Assembly: GCA_007859745.1 (NCBI GenBank)
Contig: SMLU01000001.1
Location: forward strand, 620,001 to 684,000
From: Phycisphaerae bacterium RAS1
Lineage (GTDB): Bacteria; Planctomycetota; Phycisphaerae; UBA1845; Fen-1342
Reading direction: 5' to 3'
Length of the DNA stretch: 64,000 nucleotides
Of the stretch, positions 42,395 through 52,005 are shown in pieces. The notes beneath the pieces are model-generated. The model saw nothing but the letters and a program-made list of their open reading frames with translations. It ran no database searches and was not told the DNA's origin. The translations under genes and the position numbers were made by a program. Numbering within the stretch: position 1 is the first letter of the stretch; the number at the start of each line of letters is the position of its first letter.

Positions 42395-44347
42395 TCAGGC
42401 CAGCCAGTCGGCTTCCTGCGCCTCGCGGGCGGCGGCCATGCCGCGCTGCTGGCGCTCGACCATCGCGCGGTAACGCGAATCCCCGGCCAGCAGCTCGTCG
42501 TGCGTGCCGGTTTCGACCACGCGGCCGGCGTCCAGCACGACGATCAGGTGGGCGCTCACCACGGTCGAGAGGCGGTGGGCGATGACGAACGTCGTCCGGC
42601 CGGCGAGAAGCTCGCGCATCGACTGCTGAATGAGTTGCTCGCTCTCCGAGTCCAGGTTGCTCGTGGCCTCGTCGAGAATCAGGATCTGCGGGTCGGCCAG
42701 GATGGCGCGGGCAATGCTGATCCTCTGCGCCTGTCCACCGGACAGCCGCACGCCGCGCTCGCCGATGATCGTCTCGTAGCGCTGCGCGAAAGCACCGATG
42801 AATCCGTCGGCATTGGCCCGGCGGGCGGCGTCGGCAATCTGCGCCGGCGTGGCGGAAGGACGGGCGTAGGCGATGTTCTCCGCGATCGTGCCGTCGAACA
42901 GAAAGACATCCTGCTGCACCAGCCCGAGCAGCCGGCGATAGCTCGCCAGCCGAATGTCGCGCAGGTCGACGCCGTTCAGGCGGATCGAGCCGGAGTCGGG
43001 GTCGTAGAACCGGGCGACGAGATTCGTGACGGTCGTCTTGCCGGCGCCGCTCGGTCCGACCAGGGCCACGGTCATTCCGCCGCGCACGCTGAGCGAAATG
43101 TCGTGCAGCACTGGCGCGTCACCGCGATAGCCGAATGTGACGCGCTCGAATTCGAACGTGCCCACGCTACTCTCGACCGTCGCCGGCGAATGGTGGGCAC
43201 GGCCCCCCCGACATTCGAGCGAGATCGCCCCCGGCCGATCGGGTTTGTCGGCGGGGCGGCGGAGAATTTCAAAGACGCGCTCCATCGCGGCCAACGCCTG
43301 CTGCGTCTCGCCATAACTCTGCACGATGTTCGAGACCGGGTTCATCAGCATCAGCAAATACATCTGAAATGCGAAGATCCCGCCGATCGTCGCCTTGCCC
43401 TGGAGCACCAGCGCGCCGCCGAACCAGACGATCAGCAGCGCCGAGAGAGGAATGACGAACCCCCATCCCGCCCAGACGACGTACTCATACGCCCGCGCCA
43501 AGAGCGTCTTGCGGATCACGACGTGGTGCGCAAACCCGTATTGCTTGGCTTCGGCGGCCTCGCGGCGAAAGGCGCGCACAACGCGAATGCCGCCGAAGGT
43601 CTCGACCACGCGCGCGTCGATGTCCGACCGGTCGCGGCGCATGCTGCCGTAAATCGGGCGGATGCGCTTGATGTACGTCAGGTTCAGGAGCACGATGGGC
43701 GGCAGAAACAAGATCGCCCCCACCGCCATGCGCCAGTTCACCCAGAAGAGCGCCGCGATCGTCAGCGCCACCTTCAGCCCGGCGACGCCGGGCGTGATGA
43801 TCGCCATCTGCACCAGCCCGCTCAGCGAATCCACGTCGCCCGAAAGCCGCGACGTGACGCCGCCGGTCTTCATGTCCGAAATCTCGTGCAGCGGCAGGCG
43901 CAGCAGATGGTTGAAGAGCTTCTGGCGCAGGCGGAAGAGCACGCGGGCGTTGAGCTTGGCGGTCTGCCAGTTCTTCAGCAGATCAAGCGATTGCTGAACC
44001 AGGATCATCGCGAAAATCGAGCCGCCCAAAAGGTGCAGCATCGCCCAGTCGCGGGAAGGCAGGATGTGATCGACGATGTACATGGTCGCCGTCGGCGTCA
44101 CCAGGCTGAGCACGCCCGTGACCAGGGCCAGCAGAAACACCGCCACGATCGCCCCGCGAAACGGCCTGAGCCAGGCGAGATACTCGCGAAAGTAGGTCTT
44201 TCGAAGCGGGCTGGGAGGTTTCTTTCCATCGGGCCGCGGCGCGTCGGCCGGCCCGCCGCGCCGCGCGGAGTCCGGCGGGGCGTTCAGGTCGGTCTGCCGG
44301 TAGCGCTCGGCCAGGAACTCGCGATAGCGTCGCCTGGAGGGAGTCAT
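42395..44347 (-). CDS. ABC-type exporter, fused permease and ATPase (MsbA-like)
   Basis: 650 residues, a half-transporter acting as a homodimer. A 60-residue cytoplasmic start precedes six membrane helices (about 65-340) with the family loop sequences (LPLHEISDMKTGGVTSRLSGDVD, RAFRREAAEAKQYGFA). The ATPase domain has Walker A VGPSGAGKTT, Q-loop GLVQQDVFLFDG, signature RLSGGQAQR, Walker B ILILDEATSNLDS and H-loop FVIAHRLSTV. Lipid, drug or peptide export are all possible. A 19-residue insert with family-E-like sequence (GRAHHSPATVE) lies between the two domains. It is followed by a repeat and then the acc genes on the same strand, without evident coupling. Confidence 0.93.
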   Translation of the reverse strand: MTPSRRRYREFLAERYRQTDLNAPPDSARRGGPADAPRPDGKKPPSPLRKTYFREYLAWLRPFRGAIVAVFLLALVTGVLSLVTPTATMYIVDHILPSRDWAMLHLLGGSIFAMILVQQSLDLLKNWQTAKLNARVLFRLRQKLFNHLLRLPLHEISDMKTGGVTSRLSGDVDSLSGLVQMAIITPGVAGLKVALTIAALFWVNWRMAVGAILFLPPIVLLNLTYIKRIRPIYGSMRRDRSDIDARVVETFGGIRVVRAFRREAAEAKQYGFAHHVVIRKTLLARAYEYVVWAGWGFVIPLSALLIVWFGGALVLQGKATIGGIFAFQMYLLMLMNPVSNIVQSYGETQQALAAMERVFEILRRPADKPDRPGAISLECRGGRAHHSPATVESSVGTFEFERVTFGYRGDAPVLHDISLSVRGGMTVALVGPSGAGKTTVTNLVARFYDPDSGSIRLNGVDLRDIRLASYRRLLGLVQQDVFLFDGTIAENIAYARPSATPAQIADAARRANADGFIGAFAQRYETIIGERGVRLSGGQAQRISIARAILADPQILILDEATSNLDSESEQLIQQSMRELLAGRTTFVIAHRLSTVVSAHLIVVLDAGRVVETGTHDELLAGDSRYRAMVERQQRGMAAAREAQEADWLA

Positions 44348-44429
44348 CGGGCGAGACTATAGCCGGTCGCCCCGCGACCGGTGAATCCGGCGGCCGCCTA
44401 TGATGTCCATGCTCGTGTACGCGCCAGCC

Positions 44430-44511
44430 GAGCCCCAAGCGCCAGCGCGCGGGAATTGGCGAAAAGCGGCGCCGTTTGTAGGAAATGCCCGCGCGCTGGC
44501 GCTTGGGGCTC
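44430..44511. repeat. 24-bp inverted repeat (family H)
   Basis: GAGCCCCAAGCGCCAGCGCG CGGG at 44430-44453 and its exact complement at 44488-44511, with a weaker outer pair (GTGTACGCGCCA / GGCGCGTACTC). It lies in the gap between the exporter and accC. Confidence 0.85.
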
Positions 44512-44542
44512 CGAAAGTCGGCGCGTACTCGTGCACATGAAA

Positions 44543-45895
44543 CTAGCGCGCGACGGGAAAGAACGCCCGCTCGATGAAATTTGTGTCGACGTTTCCGTTC
44601 ACGAAATCGGAATGCTCGAATATCTGCCGATGAAGCGGGATGGTCGTCTTGATCGGCTTGATGATGAACTCGCCCAGCGCCCGCCGCATCGCCGCCAGCG
44701 ACGCCTCGCGCGACTCGCGGTGCACCAGCAGCTTGGCGATCATCGAATCGTAGTGCGGGCTGACCGTGTAGCCCGCGTAGGCGTGCGTGTCCAGCCGCAC
44801 ACCCGGCCCGCCGGGGGCGATGAACTCGCCGATCGTCCCCGGGCAGGGGCGGAAGCCGTCTTCCGGCGACTCGGCGTTGATGCGGCATTCGATCGCCGAG
44901 CCGTTCTGCGAAATGTCGTCCTGCCTCAGCTTCAGCGTCTCTCCGGCGGCGATGCGGATCTGGTGCTGCACGATGTCGATGCCGGTCACGAGCTCGGTGA
45001 CCGGGTGCTCGACCTGCACGCGCGCGTTCACTTCCATGAAATAGAAGTTCTCATCCGCATCCACCAGAAACTCGCACGTTCCCGCTCCGTAGTAGTGCGC
45101 CGCTTTCGACAGGCGCACCGCCGCGGCGCAGAGCTTTTGGCGGGTCTTGGCGCTGATGTGCGGCGAGGGCGATTCCTCGACCAGCTTCTGATTGCGGCGC
45201 TGCAGCGAGCAGTCTCGCTCCCACAGGTGCAGCGTGTGACCCTCCTTATCCGCCAGAAACTGCACTTCGACGTGCCGCGGGCGCTCGACCAGCTTCTCGA
45301 TATATAGGCTGCCGTCCTTGAAGGCGGCTTCGGCCTCGGCGCGGGCGTTGCGGAAATTGGTGCGCAGCGTCACCTCATTGTGCGCCGGGCGCATGCCGCG
45401 CCCGCCGCCGCCCGCCGCCGCCTTGATCATCACCGGGTAGCCGATCTTCTCTGCGGTCTCGACGGCCGCCTCTTCGTTTTCGACGAAGCCGCCGCTGCCG
45501 GGCACGAGCGGCACCTTGGCCTCGCGCGCGAGCTTCTTGGCCATCACCTTGTTGCCGAGGGCCTTCATCGACTCGGCGGACGGGCCGATGAACTCGATCT
45601 TGCAGTCGCGGCACATCTGAGCGAAGACTGGATTCTCCGAGAGAAAGCCGTAGCCGGGGTGAATCGCCTGCACGTCCGCGATCTCCGCCGCCGACAGAAT
45701 CGCCGCCGGATTCAGATATGAGCTGGACGCCGCTTCACCCCCGATGCAGATGGCGTCATTGGCGAGATGCAGGTAGGCGGCGTCCCGGTCGGCCTTGCTG
45801 TAGACGGCCACGACCTCGATGCCCAGATCGCGGCAGGCGCGGATGACGCGCAGAGCGATCTCGCCACGGTTCGCGATCAGAATGCGGCTGAACAT
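44543..45895 (-). CDS. accC: Biotin carboxylase subunit of acetyl-CoA carboxylase (AccC)
   Basis: 450 residues from ATG 45895 (GAGAGGTGAG upstream; the longer frame adds only nine residues). It carboxylates the biotin of AccB using ATP and bicarbonate in fatty acid synthesis. Motifs: [33 protein letters not shown], the ATP-grasp Gly loop [48 protein letters not shown], and the C-terminal [16 protein letters not shown]. Length matches the E. coli enzyme (449). It follows accB with a 100-base gap that carries an inverted repeat. Confidence 0.97.
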   Translation of the reverse strand: MFSRILIANRGEIALRVIRACRDLGIEVVAVYSKADRDAAYLHLANDAICIGGEAASSSYLNPAAILSAAEIADVQAIHPGYGFLSENPVFAQMCRDCKIEFIGPSAESMKALGNKVMAKKLAREAKVPLVPGSGGFVENEEAAVETAEKIGYPVMIKAAAGGGGRGMRPAHNEVTLRTNFRNARAEAEAAFKDGSLYIEKLVERPRHVEVQFLADKEGHTLHLWERDCSLQRRNQKLVEESPSPHISAKTRQKLCAAAVRLSKAAHYYGAGTCEFLVDADENFYFMEVNARVQVEHPVTELVTGIDIVQHQIRIAAGETLKLRQDDISQNGSAIECRINAESPEDGFRPCPGTIGEFIAPGGPGVRLDTHAYAGYTVSPHYDSMIAKLLVHRESREASLAAMRRALGEFIIKPIKTTIPLHRQIFEHSDFVNGNVDTNFIERAFFPVAR

Positions 45896-45903
45896 CTCAC
45901 CTC

Positions 45904-45995
45904 TCAAATACAAAGAAACCACGGAGACACTCAGTCACAGAGAATTCAAACTGAAACTACTTCTCCGTGCCTCCGTGTCTCCGTGGTTGTATTTT
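45904..45995. repeat. Inverted CACGGAG-type repeat between accB and accC
   Basis: AAATACAAAGAAACCACGGA GACACTC at 45906-45932 pairs with CTCCGTGTCTCCGTGGTTGT ATTT at 45971-45994. The design matches the CACAGAG pair between nuoM and nuoN: low GC, seven-base periodicity, placed inside an operon. The right arm ends directly at the accB stop codon. Confidence 0.85.
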
Positions 45996-46469
45996 TCAGA
46001 CGACGGCGAAGAGCGGCTGGTCGAATTCAACCGCCTGGGCGTTGCTCACGAGAACCCGCGTGATCCTCCCGCCGGTCTCCGCCTTGATCTCGTTAAAGAC
46101 CTTCATCGCCTCGATCAGGCACACCACCGAGTCGGGGCCCACCTGGTCGCCGATCTTGACGAACGGCGGCGACTCCGGATCGGCGGCCACGTAGAACGTG
46201 CCCACCATGGGGGAACGAATGAGCTTCTCATTCGCTGGTTCCAGCGCCGCCGGCGCCGCGCCACTGGCCGCGGCCGGCGCGCCCGCGGCCGGCGGCGCTG
46301 CAACGGCTGGCAGCGGCGCGGCGATGACCGGGGTGTGCATTGCGGGCATCGAGACAACCGGTTGACCGCGGCGCAGGAGGATGTGCGTCTCGCCTTCGTG
46401 AATCTCAACGCGAGACAGGTCGTTCGCCGCCATCATCTCGATCAGGCTCTTGACGTATTCAATATCCAT
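45996..46469 (-). CDS. accB: Biotin carboxyl carrier protein (AccB)
   Basis: 157 residues from ATG 46469; a TTG seven codons upstream is an alternative. The N-terminus (YVKSLIEMMAANDLSRVEIHEG) is the usual AccB start, then an Ala/Pro linker (about 48-85). The biotinyl domain follows with PMVGTFYVAADPESPPFVKIGDQV and the biotinylated lysine in CLIEAMKVFNEIKAE. Size is close to E. coli AccB (156). It lies between the M24 peptidase gene and accC, an arrangement common to many bacteria (peptidase/efp next to accBC). Confidence 0.95.
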   Translation of the reverse strand: MDIEYVKSLIEMMAANDLSRVEIHEGETHILLRRGQPVVSMPAMHTPVIAAPLPAVAAPPAAGAPAAASGAAPAALEPANEKLIRSPMVGTFYVAADPESPPFVKIGDQVGPDSVVCLIEAMKVFNEIKAETGGRITRVLVSNAQAVEFDQPLFAVV

Positions 46470-46566
46470 GGGAGGTTGAATCCTGGACAATCATCCGGTT
46501 GCGTTTCGCCGGGAACACCGACGACCGGCCGGTCTCCCGGCGCCCGTCGGGCGACAAGACGCGGGA

Positions 46567-47652
46567 CTAGACAAGCGGGAGCGTGGAGAGAATCTCACAG
46601 CCGCGCTCCGTGACCAGCACGTCACTCTCGATGCGGGCGCCTCCGACGCCGGGCAGGTAGATTCCGGGTTCGATCGTGACGACCATTCCGGCCTTGAGCG
46701 GGTCCTTGTTGGTTTTCCGCAGTCCGGGGCCTTCATGCACATCGAGCCCGATTCCGTGCCCCACAGAATGCCGGAACTGCTTTCCGTAGCCGGACTTACG
46801 AATGTAGGCGCGGGCGGCGTTATCGACCGCCGCAGCGCTCACGCCCGGGCGAATGACCGCGATCGCCCGGTCGTGCGCCGCGCGCACAACGTCGAGGATT
46901 TCCCTCGACTTGGGCGGGATGCTATCCAGCCAGATAACACGGGTCAAGTCGCTCACGTACCAGTTGACCCGCGCGCCCCAGTCGATCAGCACCGGCTCGC
47001 CGCGCGAGATTCGCCGATTGCCCGCCTCGTAGTGCGGCAGCGAGGCGTTCGGACCGGCGGCCACGATGGGGCCGAAGGCCGGCTCACTCGCGCCCAGCAC
47101 GTGCATCTCGTAGATCAGCTTGGCGGCCACCTCGCGTTCGGTCATGCCCGGACGGATGTCGTGCCGCACACGCCGGAACGCCTCTTCCGCGGCATGAATC
47201 GCGTTTCGAATCAGCGTCACCTCGCGCGCGTCCTTGATCAATCGCCGCGTCCGGATGATCCCGCTGGCGGCCACAAGTCGCGACGATTTCGCCAGTTTTT
47301 TCAGCTCGCCGAACGCGAGCACGCTCATGTGGCTGGGTTCGAATCCGAGCCGGCCGATCTTCATGCGCTTCAGTTCGCGCACGGTTTCGTCGGCGGTGCG
47401 CTTCTGGCGGATGACCTTGCGAGCCCAGGGCGCCTCGCGGTCGGCGGTTTCGTCGAATCGGCCGTCCGTCAGCAACACCACGTGTTTGTGCGACAGGATG
47501 ACGAAGCCGTCTTCGCCGGTGAAGCCGGTGAGCCAGTACTGGTCCGCCCTGTTTTGAACCAGGAGGGCGTCGAGTTTCTTCTTGGAGAGGTCTTCACGAA
47601 CGGAGGCGAGACGTGCGGCGTGAACGTCAGGCACTGCATGAGCGGCCGTCAT
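46567..47652 (-). CDS. M24-family Xaa-Pro aminopeptidase/dipeptidase
   Basis: 361 residues from ATG 47652 (GAGG upstream). The N-terminal creatinase-type domain (about 1-130: LDALLVQNRADQYWLTGFTGEDG) precedes the metallopeptidase domain. Metal ligands are in LIDWGARVNWYVSDLTR (two Asp), HSVGHGIGLDVHEGP (His), TIEPGIYLPGVGG (Glu) and ARIESDVLVTE (Glu). The family removes N-terminal residues before proline or splits Xaa-Pro dipeptides. Many bacteria keep such a gene beside accB, as here, sometimes with efp, which is not present. About 97 bases separate it from accB. Confidence 0.92.
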   Translation of the reverse strand: MTAAHAVPDVHAARLASVREDLSKKKLDALLVQNRADQYWLTGFTGEDGFVILSHKHVVLLTDGRFDETADREAPWARKVIRQKRTADETVRELKRMKIGRLGFEPSHMSVLAFGELKKLAKSSRLVAASGIIRTRRLIKDAREVTLIRNAIHAAEEAFRRVRHDIRPGMTEREVAAKLIYEMHVLGASEPAFGPIVAAGPNASLPHYEAGNRRISRGEPVLIDWGARVNWYVSDLTRVIWLDSIPPKSREILDVVRAAHDRAIAVIRPGVSAAAVDNAARAYIRKSGYGKQFRHSVGHGIGLDVHEGPGLRKTNKDPLKAGMVVTIEPGIYLPGVGGARIESDVLVTERGCEILSTLPLV

Positions 47653-47702
47653 AGAACCTCGATTCTTCAACCCGGGGTGCATCCGGTTTCAGGTTGCGAT
47701 CC

Positions 47703-47803
47703 TTCCGAACCCGCCGCGCCAAGCGGCGGGGTGACGCCCGCGGACTGTGGGGCGCCGATCGCGAGCGACCGTCAACCCGCCGCCTGGCGCGGCGGGTCCG
47801 GAA
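47703..47803. repeat. Palindromic repeat family C, copy 3
   Basis: TTCCGAACCCGCCGCGCCAA GCGGCGGGG..., centre with GGCGCCGATCGCGAGCGACC, then CCGCCTGGCGCGGCGGGTCC GGAA. Outer flanks are also partly complementary (AGGTTGCGATC and GATCGCAGCCT), extending the palindrome to about 145 bp. It lies in the divergent 301-base gap between the peptidase gene and rpmB and so may overlap promoters of both. Confidence 0.8.
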
Positions 47804-47953
47804 AGACCGCCGATCGCAGCCTGTACCCAGATGCGCCTGCAGGCCGTCGGCGGCGTCCAGCCGGTTTGACGCCGGCGGGATGGGCGGGTAGATTACCCGA
47901 CTCGAATCGTCCGGGCGACGGCAGGGTTGCCTGAACTTGCAAGAGGTTGCGTT

Positions 47954-48202
47954 ATGGGTCGCTATTGCCCCTTTACCGGAAAAACCGTCATCTTCGGCCG
48001 CTCGATCTCCCGTCGCGGCAAGGCCAAATACCTGGGCGGCGTCGGTCGCAAGGTCACCGGAATCTCCAAGCGCAAGTTCAAACCCAATATCCAGAAGGTT
48101 CGCGCGCTCATCAACGGCAAGGTCCGCCGCGTCCGTGTCAGCGCCAAGGCCATTCGCCTGGGCTTTATCACCAAGCCGCAGCGCCGCGTCCGTCCGGAGT
48201 AA
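47954..48202 (+). CDS. rpmB: Large ribosomal subunit protein bL28
   Basis: 82 residues from ATG 47954 (AAGAGG upstream). Typical bL28: GRYCPFTGKTVIFGRSISRR GKAKYLGG, KRKFKPNIQKVRALINGKVRR VRVSAKAIR, ending KPQRRVRPE. Very basic. It usually sits with rpmG or alone; here it is followed by a palindromic repeat and gatC. The cysteine is a remnant of the zinc-ribbon form, but only one Cys is present, so it is probably not zinc-binding. Confidence 0.93.
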   Translation: MGRYCPFTGKTVIFGRSISRRGKAKYLGGVGRKVTGISKRKFKPNIQKVRALINGKVRRVRVSAKAIRLGFITKPQRRVRPE

Positions 48203-48211
48203 AACTCCTCT

Positions 48212-48269
48212 CAGAACCCTGCACGGAAGTGCGGGGCCTGCTCACCCGACATTGCTGTGCCGGGTTCTG
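48212..48269. repeat. Palindromic repeat family B between rpmB and gatC
   Basis: CAGAACCCTGCACGGAAGTG CGGGGCC..., ending GCCGGGTTCTG. Same design as 14009-14067. It occupies nearly the complete 77-base gap. Confidence 0.8.
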
Positions 48270-48279
48270 TTGAGCGATC

Positions 48280-48588
48280 ATGTCCCCCGAACGGCTTGAA
48301 GCCGAAGTTCGCCGCGTGGCCCGCCTGTCGCGATTGAATCTCTCCGAATCTGAAGTCCGGGAATTCGCACCGCAACTGGGGCGAATCCTCGACTACGTCC
48401 GCCAGGTCGAGCAGATCGACACCACCGGCGTCGCACCGCTGGCGCATCCCGTTCCGCTCCGGGACGTCGTCCGAGACGACGTGCCGCACGAGCCGTTGTC
48501 GCCCGACCAGGCGCTGGCAAACGCCCCCGAACGCGAGGGCGAGTTCTTCAAGGTGCCGGCGGTTCTCGATCCAGGGGCGGGGGCGTAG
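48280..48588 (+). CDS. gatC: Asp-tRNA(Asn)/Glu-tRNA(Gln) amidotransferase subunit C (GatC)
   Basis: 102 residues. Stabilising subunit of GatCAB, which converts misacylated Glu-tRNA(Gln) and Asp-tRNA(Asn). Signature: VRRVARLSRLNLSESEVREF at the N-terminus, LGRILDYVRQVEQIDTTGVAP, then LRDVVRDDVPHEPLSPDQAL and the end FFKVPAVLDPG. gatA is about 9 kb away on the opposite strand; gatB is not in the window. It is probably co-transcribed with rpmB through the palindrome. Confidence 0.93.
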   Translation: MSPERLEAEVRRVARLSRLNLSESEVREFAPQLGRILDYVRQVEQIDTTGVAPLAHPVPLRDVVRDDVPHEPLSPDQALANAPEREGEFFKVPAVLDPGAGA

Positions 48589-48634
48589 CGCCAACCGTCG
48601 CCGGCTCGCCGAGTTGTTCAAGTAACGCCGCGCC

Positions 48635-48796
48635 TCACCGCAGCACCTGGCGAATGAGGAAGAGCACGCCGCCGGCGGTCACGACCGAGGCGGACGCACC
48701 GACGGTGGCGGCCACCTCGACGCAGCTTGGAAGCTGAAACAGAATCGCGCCGCCCGTCAGCGCCACCAGCCATGCTCTGCGGAATGTCCGATTCAT
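48635..48796 (-). CDS. Small putative membrane/lipoprotein
   Basis: 53 residues from ATG 48796, with AAAGGAC upstream. It starts with a signal (MNRTFRRAWLVALTGGAILF) and a lipobox-like LPSC (Cys25), followed by a hydrophobic Val/Ala/Gly stretch (VEVAATVGASASVVTAGGVLFLIRQVL). No known family. The signal and a good ribosome site make it a plausible gene in spite of its length. It is convergent with gatC. Confidence 0.55.
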   Translation of the reverse strand: MNRTFRRAWLVALTGGAILFQLPSCVEVAATVGASASVVTAGGVLFLIRQVLR

Positions 48797-49017
48797 CGTG
48801 TGTCCTTTGAATGAGCGCTCGATTTCTGCCCGCGACGGCCCGCGTCCGCCGTCTTCTACCGCCCGGCTATTATGGTCCCAATTCGCGTCCTGTCGAGTTT
48901 CCGGGGCTGATTGGATATAGTGAGAGCGAGCGCGGCGTGCGGCGAGCGACCCGCGCGGCATCTCCCGGAGCGACGTCGGAGGCGGAACGCGCCGCTTCTT
49001 GCGCAGGTCGGTGACGA

Positions 49018-50049
49018 ATGAGCAACGTCTGCAGGCGCCCCGCATTCACGCTGATTGAGCTGCTGGTCGTCGTGGCGATCATCGCGCTGCTCGTGGCGAT
49101 CCTGATTCCCAGCCTGAACGGCGCCAAGGAGCAGGCCAAGCGGGCGCTGTGTCTGTCCAACCTCAAGCAGATCGGCGCCGCCTGCAAGGCCTATTCCGCC
49201 GAGGACTCGCGCGAGCACGCCACGCCCATCCACAAGGAAGACGTCACGCTCGGCATCAGCTATCGCCAGTTCATCTCGATCAACCCGTTCGCCGGCGGCG
49301 GACGCGACGCGCAGCAGCGTTTTCGCATTCTGAACTCGGTCACGATGATGCTGGACGAGAACGACCCGGTCGGGCGGCGCTGGGCGGCCAAGACGCGGCC
49401 GCTCAACCGCTATGTGTTCAAGAACCTCGGGAACGCGGACTACAAGCACCTGCCGATGTTCCACTGTCCATCCGACCGCGGCTACCCGGTCAACCCGCTG
49501 ATCGACCATTCGCCGCCGGAGAACGCGACGCGCGCCTGCTATGACACGCTGGGCAACAGCTACCGCTACGCCGACGCCTGCGTCATTCCCTACGCCGGCT
49601 CGATTTTCCAGTCCTTCTCCTTCGGCGCGTGGGGGCATCGGCTCTCGACGCTCACGAACACCGGAATGCTCGTGCAATTCGGCGAGCCGATCTGGTTCAA
49701 CATGAATGGCCCGATCATCTTCGTCGGCGACGATTTCAATCCGATCCTGGCCTACGGCTGGCACAAGCGGCGGATGACCGACAACGTCGCGTACGCGGAC
49801 GGCTCGGCCCGTTCGACCCTGGTGGGCAAGTCGATCGGCGTGGATGAGCAGACCGCCGCCGCGATGGGGCTCGCCCGGCTGGAAGCCAGCCTGCTGAAGC
49901 GCGGCGCGAACTACCGCCAGGATTGCTACCCAACGCCCGGCGCTCACATCATGGGCGTTGTCTCGTCGCTGCAGTGGCTCGGCGGCTACTTCAATCCAAA
50001 CACCTGGCCGCTGGCCGGCTGCGAAGACAACATGCGCCGCACGGACTGA
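49018..50049 (+). CDS. Type II secretion-type pseudopilin (planctomycete prepilin family)
   Basis: 343 residues. The prepilin signal is short: MSNVCRRPA, then [24 protein letters not shown], with cleavage expected before Phe10. Ala instead of Gly is at -1. Glu14 is the conserved +5 residue. The globular part contains [29 protein letters not shown] and the closing [10 protein letters not shown], which are usual in the large prepilin-type families of planctomycetes. It may be handled by the pilus/secretion apparatus whose PilM-PilN fusion is encoded at 26-28 kb. Standing alone on the plus strand; ATG 49018 follows GGTGACG, a weak ribosome site. Confidence 0.85.
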   Translation: MSNVCRRPAFTLIELLVVVAIIALLVAILIPSLNGAKEQAKRALCLSNLKQIGAACKAYSAEDSREHATPIHKEDVTLGISYRQFISINPFAGGGRDAQQRFRILNSVTMMLDENDPVGRRWAAKTRPLNRYVFKNLGNADYKHLPMFHCPSDRGYPVNPLIDHSPPENATRACYDTLGNSYRYADACVIPYAGSIFQSFSFGAWGHRLSTLTNTGMLVQFGEPIWFNMNGPIIFVGDDFNPILAYGWHKRRMTDNVAYADGSARSTLVGKSIGVDEQTAAAMGLARLEASLLKRGANYRQDCYPTPGAHIMGVVSSLQWLGGYFNPNTWPLAGCEDNMRRTD

Positions 50050-50098
50050 AACGGCGTACGGGCAAGATTCTTGGCAGACGCCGCCTGGCGGGCCGTCC

Positions 50099-50198
50099 TT
50101 CCGAACCCGCCGCGCCAAGCGGCGGGTTGACCATCGAAAGCGGGCGGCGCCGCACAGGCCGGGGGTATCGACCCGCCGCTTGGCGCGGCGGGTTCGGA
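50099..50198. repeat. Palindromic repeat family C, copy 4
   Basis: TTCCGAACCCGCCGCGCCAA GCGGCGGGTTGACC..., ending GACCCGCCGCTTGGCGCGGC GGGTTCGGA. Located in the 335-base gap after the pseudopilin gene; the remainder of that gap (50199-50384) shows nothing else. Confidence 0.8.
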
Positions 50199-50384
50199 CG
50201 GAGAGGGCCGACGCGACTGTTCATCTCCGGCCGCACGCCTGAAGCGGGCGCGTGGGGCGCCGCGTGCGGCTTGCCCGCCCGCATCGCGGTATCATTAGTG
50301 TGGGCAGAAGGGGGCCGCGCGGCCGATGCCCTTTCGCACCGCCGCCGGACTTTCGCCGGGTGTCCGTCAGCGAGGGTCCGCATC

Positions 50385-51764
50385 ATGTTCTCACGCCGCC
50401 TTTGCGCACTCCGGCTCGTAATCGTCGCTTTCTCGTTTCCGATCATCGGCGGGTGCCCGCCGCCCGAGGAACCGGCGCCCTCCGGCGCCGACAACGCAGC
50501 GGATAACACCAACAGCTCGATCGACGATCCCTCCCGCGGGGACGCTGCATTTGAATTCGTGCTGGGCGCCGCTGCCGTCGAGGCGGCGGATAGGGCCCGC
50601 CCGGAAGCGGGCTCCCCCATCCGCGATCCGGCGTTTCACACATCTCTGGTACGCGTGAGCGACGCCGCCCGCGACGTCTACGACGGCCCCCGTATTCAGA
50701 ACGAATACGCCAAGGTCGATCCCGAAAACTGCGACGGGACGCTTCTGCTGCTGCGCGGCAACAGCGCGACGTACTACCTGTATTCGGTCGAGACGTGGAG
50801 GCTGCTGCGTCGGCTGACGGCGTTCGAATCGTGCGGCCAGGAGCCGGAGCCGCGCTGGGACGCCTCCGATCCGAACGTGTTCTACTTCGTCTGCAACAGC
50901 GAGCTGCGCCGCTACAACGTCGCGACGGACGCTGCGACGATCGTTCACGATTTCCGCGCCGAGTTTCCCGCCGGCGCGTACGTGAACACGAAGATCGAAG
51001 GCGACGCCTCGCTGGATCGCCGCTTCTGGGCGTTTCTCGTGCAGGACGAGTCGTGGAGCCGCGTGGCGGTCGTTGTGTACGATCGCACCGCCGACGCGCT
51101 TACCGGCCAAAAGACCGCGGACTTTCGCGAAGGACTCGACTGGGTCGGGATGTCGATGACCGGGCAATACTGCGCCCTCGGGTGGGACGCCTACGTCGCC
51201 CCGCTGACGACGACGCTGGTTTCGCGCGATTTCACGGCGGAGGTCGACCTGCCCGACGGATCAGCCGGCCACGGCGATTTCGCCCTGAGCGCCGACGGCC
51301 GCGACGTTTATGTATATCAAAACGTGCGCACGGATTACATCGCGATGACCGACCCCGCCACCGGCGACGAAACGCCCCTGCTTCGGATCCCCTTCGACGT
51401 GAATCCCGACATCGGCATGCATATTTCCGGAAACGCGGCGAAGACGCCCGGCTGGGTGCTGGTATCCACGTACGGGTCGCTCAATCCGCCCGAGGGCAGC
51501 CGCCACTCCTGGATGGACGCGCAGCTCTTCATGCTGGAGCTCAGGGCCGATCCGCGTATCTGGCGGCTGGCTCACACGCATTCGTACACGTCGCGCGGCT
51601 TCACGGATGAAAAGAACTACTTCGCCGAGTCGTTCGCGGCCCTCAACACTGCCGGAACGCGCGTCTACTTCGGTTCGAATTGGGGCGACCTGGCGCGCAC
51701 CGACTACACGGATGCCTACGTACTGCAGCTTCCGCCGGACTGGCGGGCTGCGATGCCGCGCTGA
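50385..51764 (+). CDS. Lipoprotein with beta-propeller-like domain
   Basis: 459 residues from ATG 50385 (CGAGGG upstream). The lipoprotein signal ends in FPIIGGC (Cys24), followed by a disordered Pro/Ala/Asp linker to about 75. The rest resembles a seven-bladed propeller of the oligogalacturonate-lyase/TolB-like class: DPENCDGTLLLLRGNSATYYLYSV, EPRWDASDPNVFYFVCNSELRRYNV, FALSADGRDVYVYQNV and LNTAGTRVYFGSNW are evenly spaced blade edges. No catalytic residues can be assigned, so a binding role is as likely as an enzymatic one. It precedes tRNA-Arg, which is on the other strand. Confidence 0.75.
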   Translation: MFSRRLCALRLVIVAFSFPIIGGCPPPEEPAPSGADNAADNTNSSIDDPSRGDAAFEFVLGAAAVEAADRARPEAGSPIRDPAFHTSLVRVSDAARDVYDGPRIQNEYAKVDPENCDGTLLLLRGNSATYYLYSVETWRLLRRLTAFESCGQEPEPRWDASDPNVFYFVCNSELRRYNVATDAATIVHDFRAEFPAGAYVNTKIEGDASLDRRFWAFLVQDESWSRVAVVVYDRTADALTGQKTADFREGLDWVGMSMTGQYCALGWDAYVAPLTTTLVSRDFTAEVDLPDGSAGHGDFALSADGRDVYVYQNVRTDYIAMTDPATGDETPLLRIPFDVNPDIGMHISGNAAKTPGWVLVSTYGSLNPPEGSRHSWMDAQLFMLELRADPRIWRLAHTHSYTSRGFTDEKNYFAESFAALNTAGTRVYFGSNWGDLARTDYTDAYVLQLPPDWRAAMPR

Positions 51765-51786
51765 CGACGAACCGGCCCTGCTGGAT

Positions 51787-51860
51787 CGCACCCGAAGGGA
51801 TTCGAACCCCTAACCCTCGGTTCCGAAGACCGATGCTCTATCCAGTTGAGCTACGGGTGC
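51787..51860 (-). tRNA. tRNA-Arg (anticodon UCG)
   Basis: On the minus strand the acceptor GCACCCG pairs with CGGGTGC, D arm GCTC..GAGC, anticodon stem TCGGT/ACCGA with loop CTTCGGA (anticodon TCG, reading CGA), and T arm with TTCGAAT. Discriminator G; CCA is not encoded. All arms pair properly. Confidence 0.95.
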
Positions 51861-52005
51861 TCGTGCGTCGTTCCGCACCGCCGCTATTATGGCCGGCCCG
51901 CGGCGCGCCCGTCAAAGCGAGTCTCCGGGACTGGTCGAGTGCAGTGTGACCAGATTCCGGCAGGCTCGGCGGGAACTTTTCTGGCAGACTCGACGGGCCT
52001 GTCTG

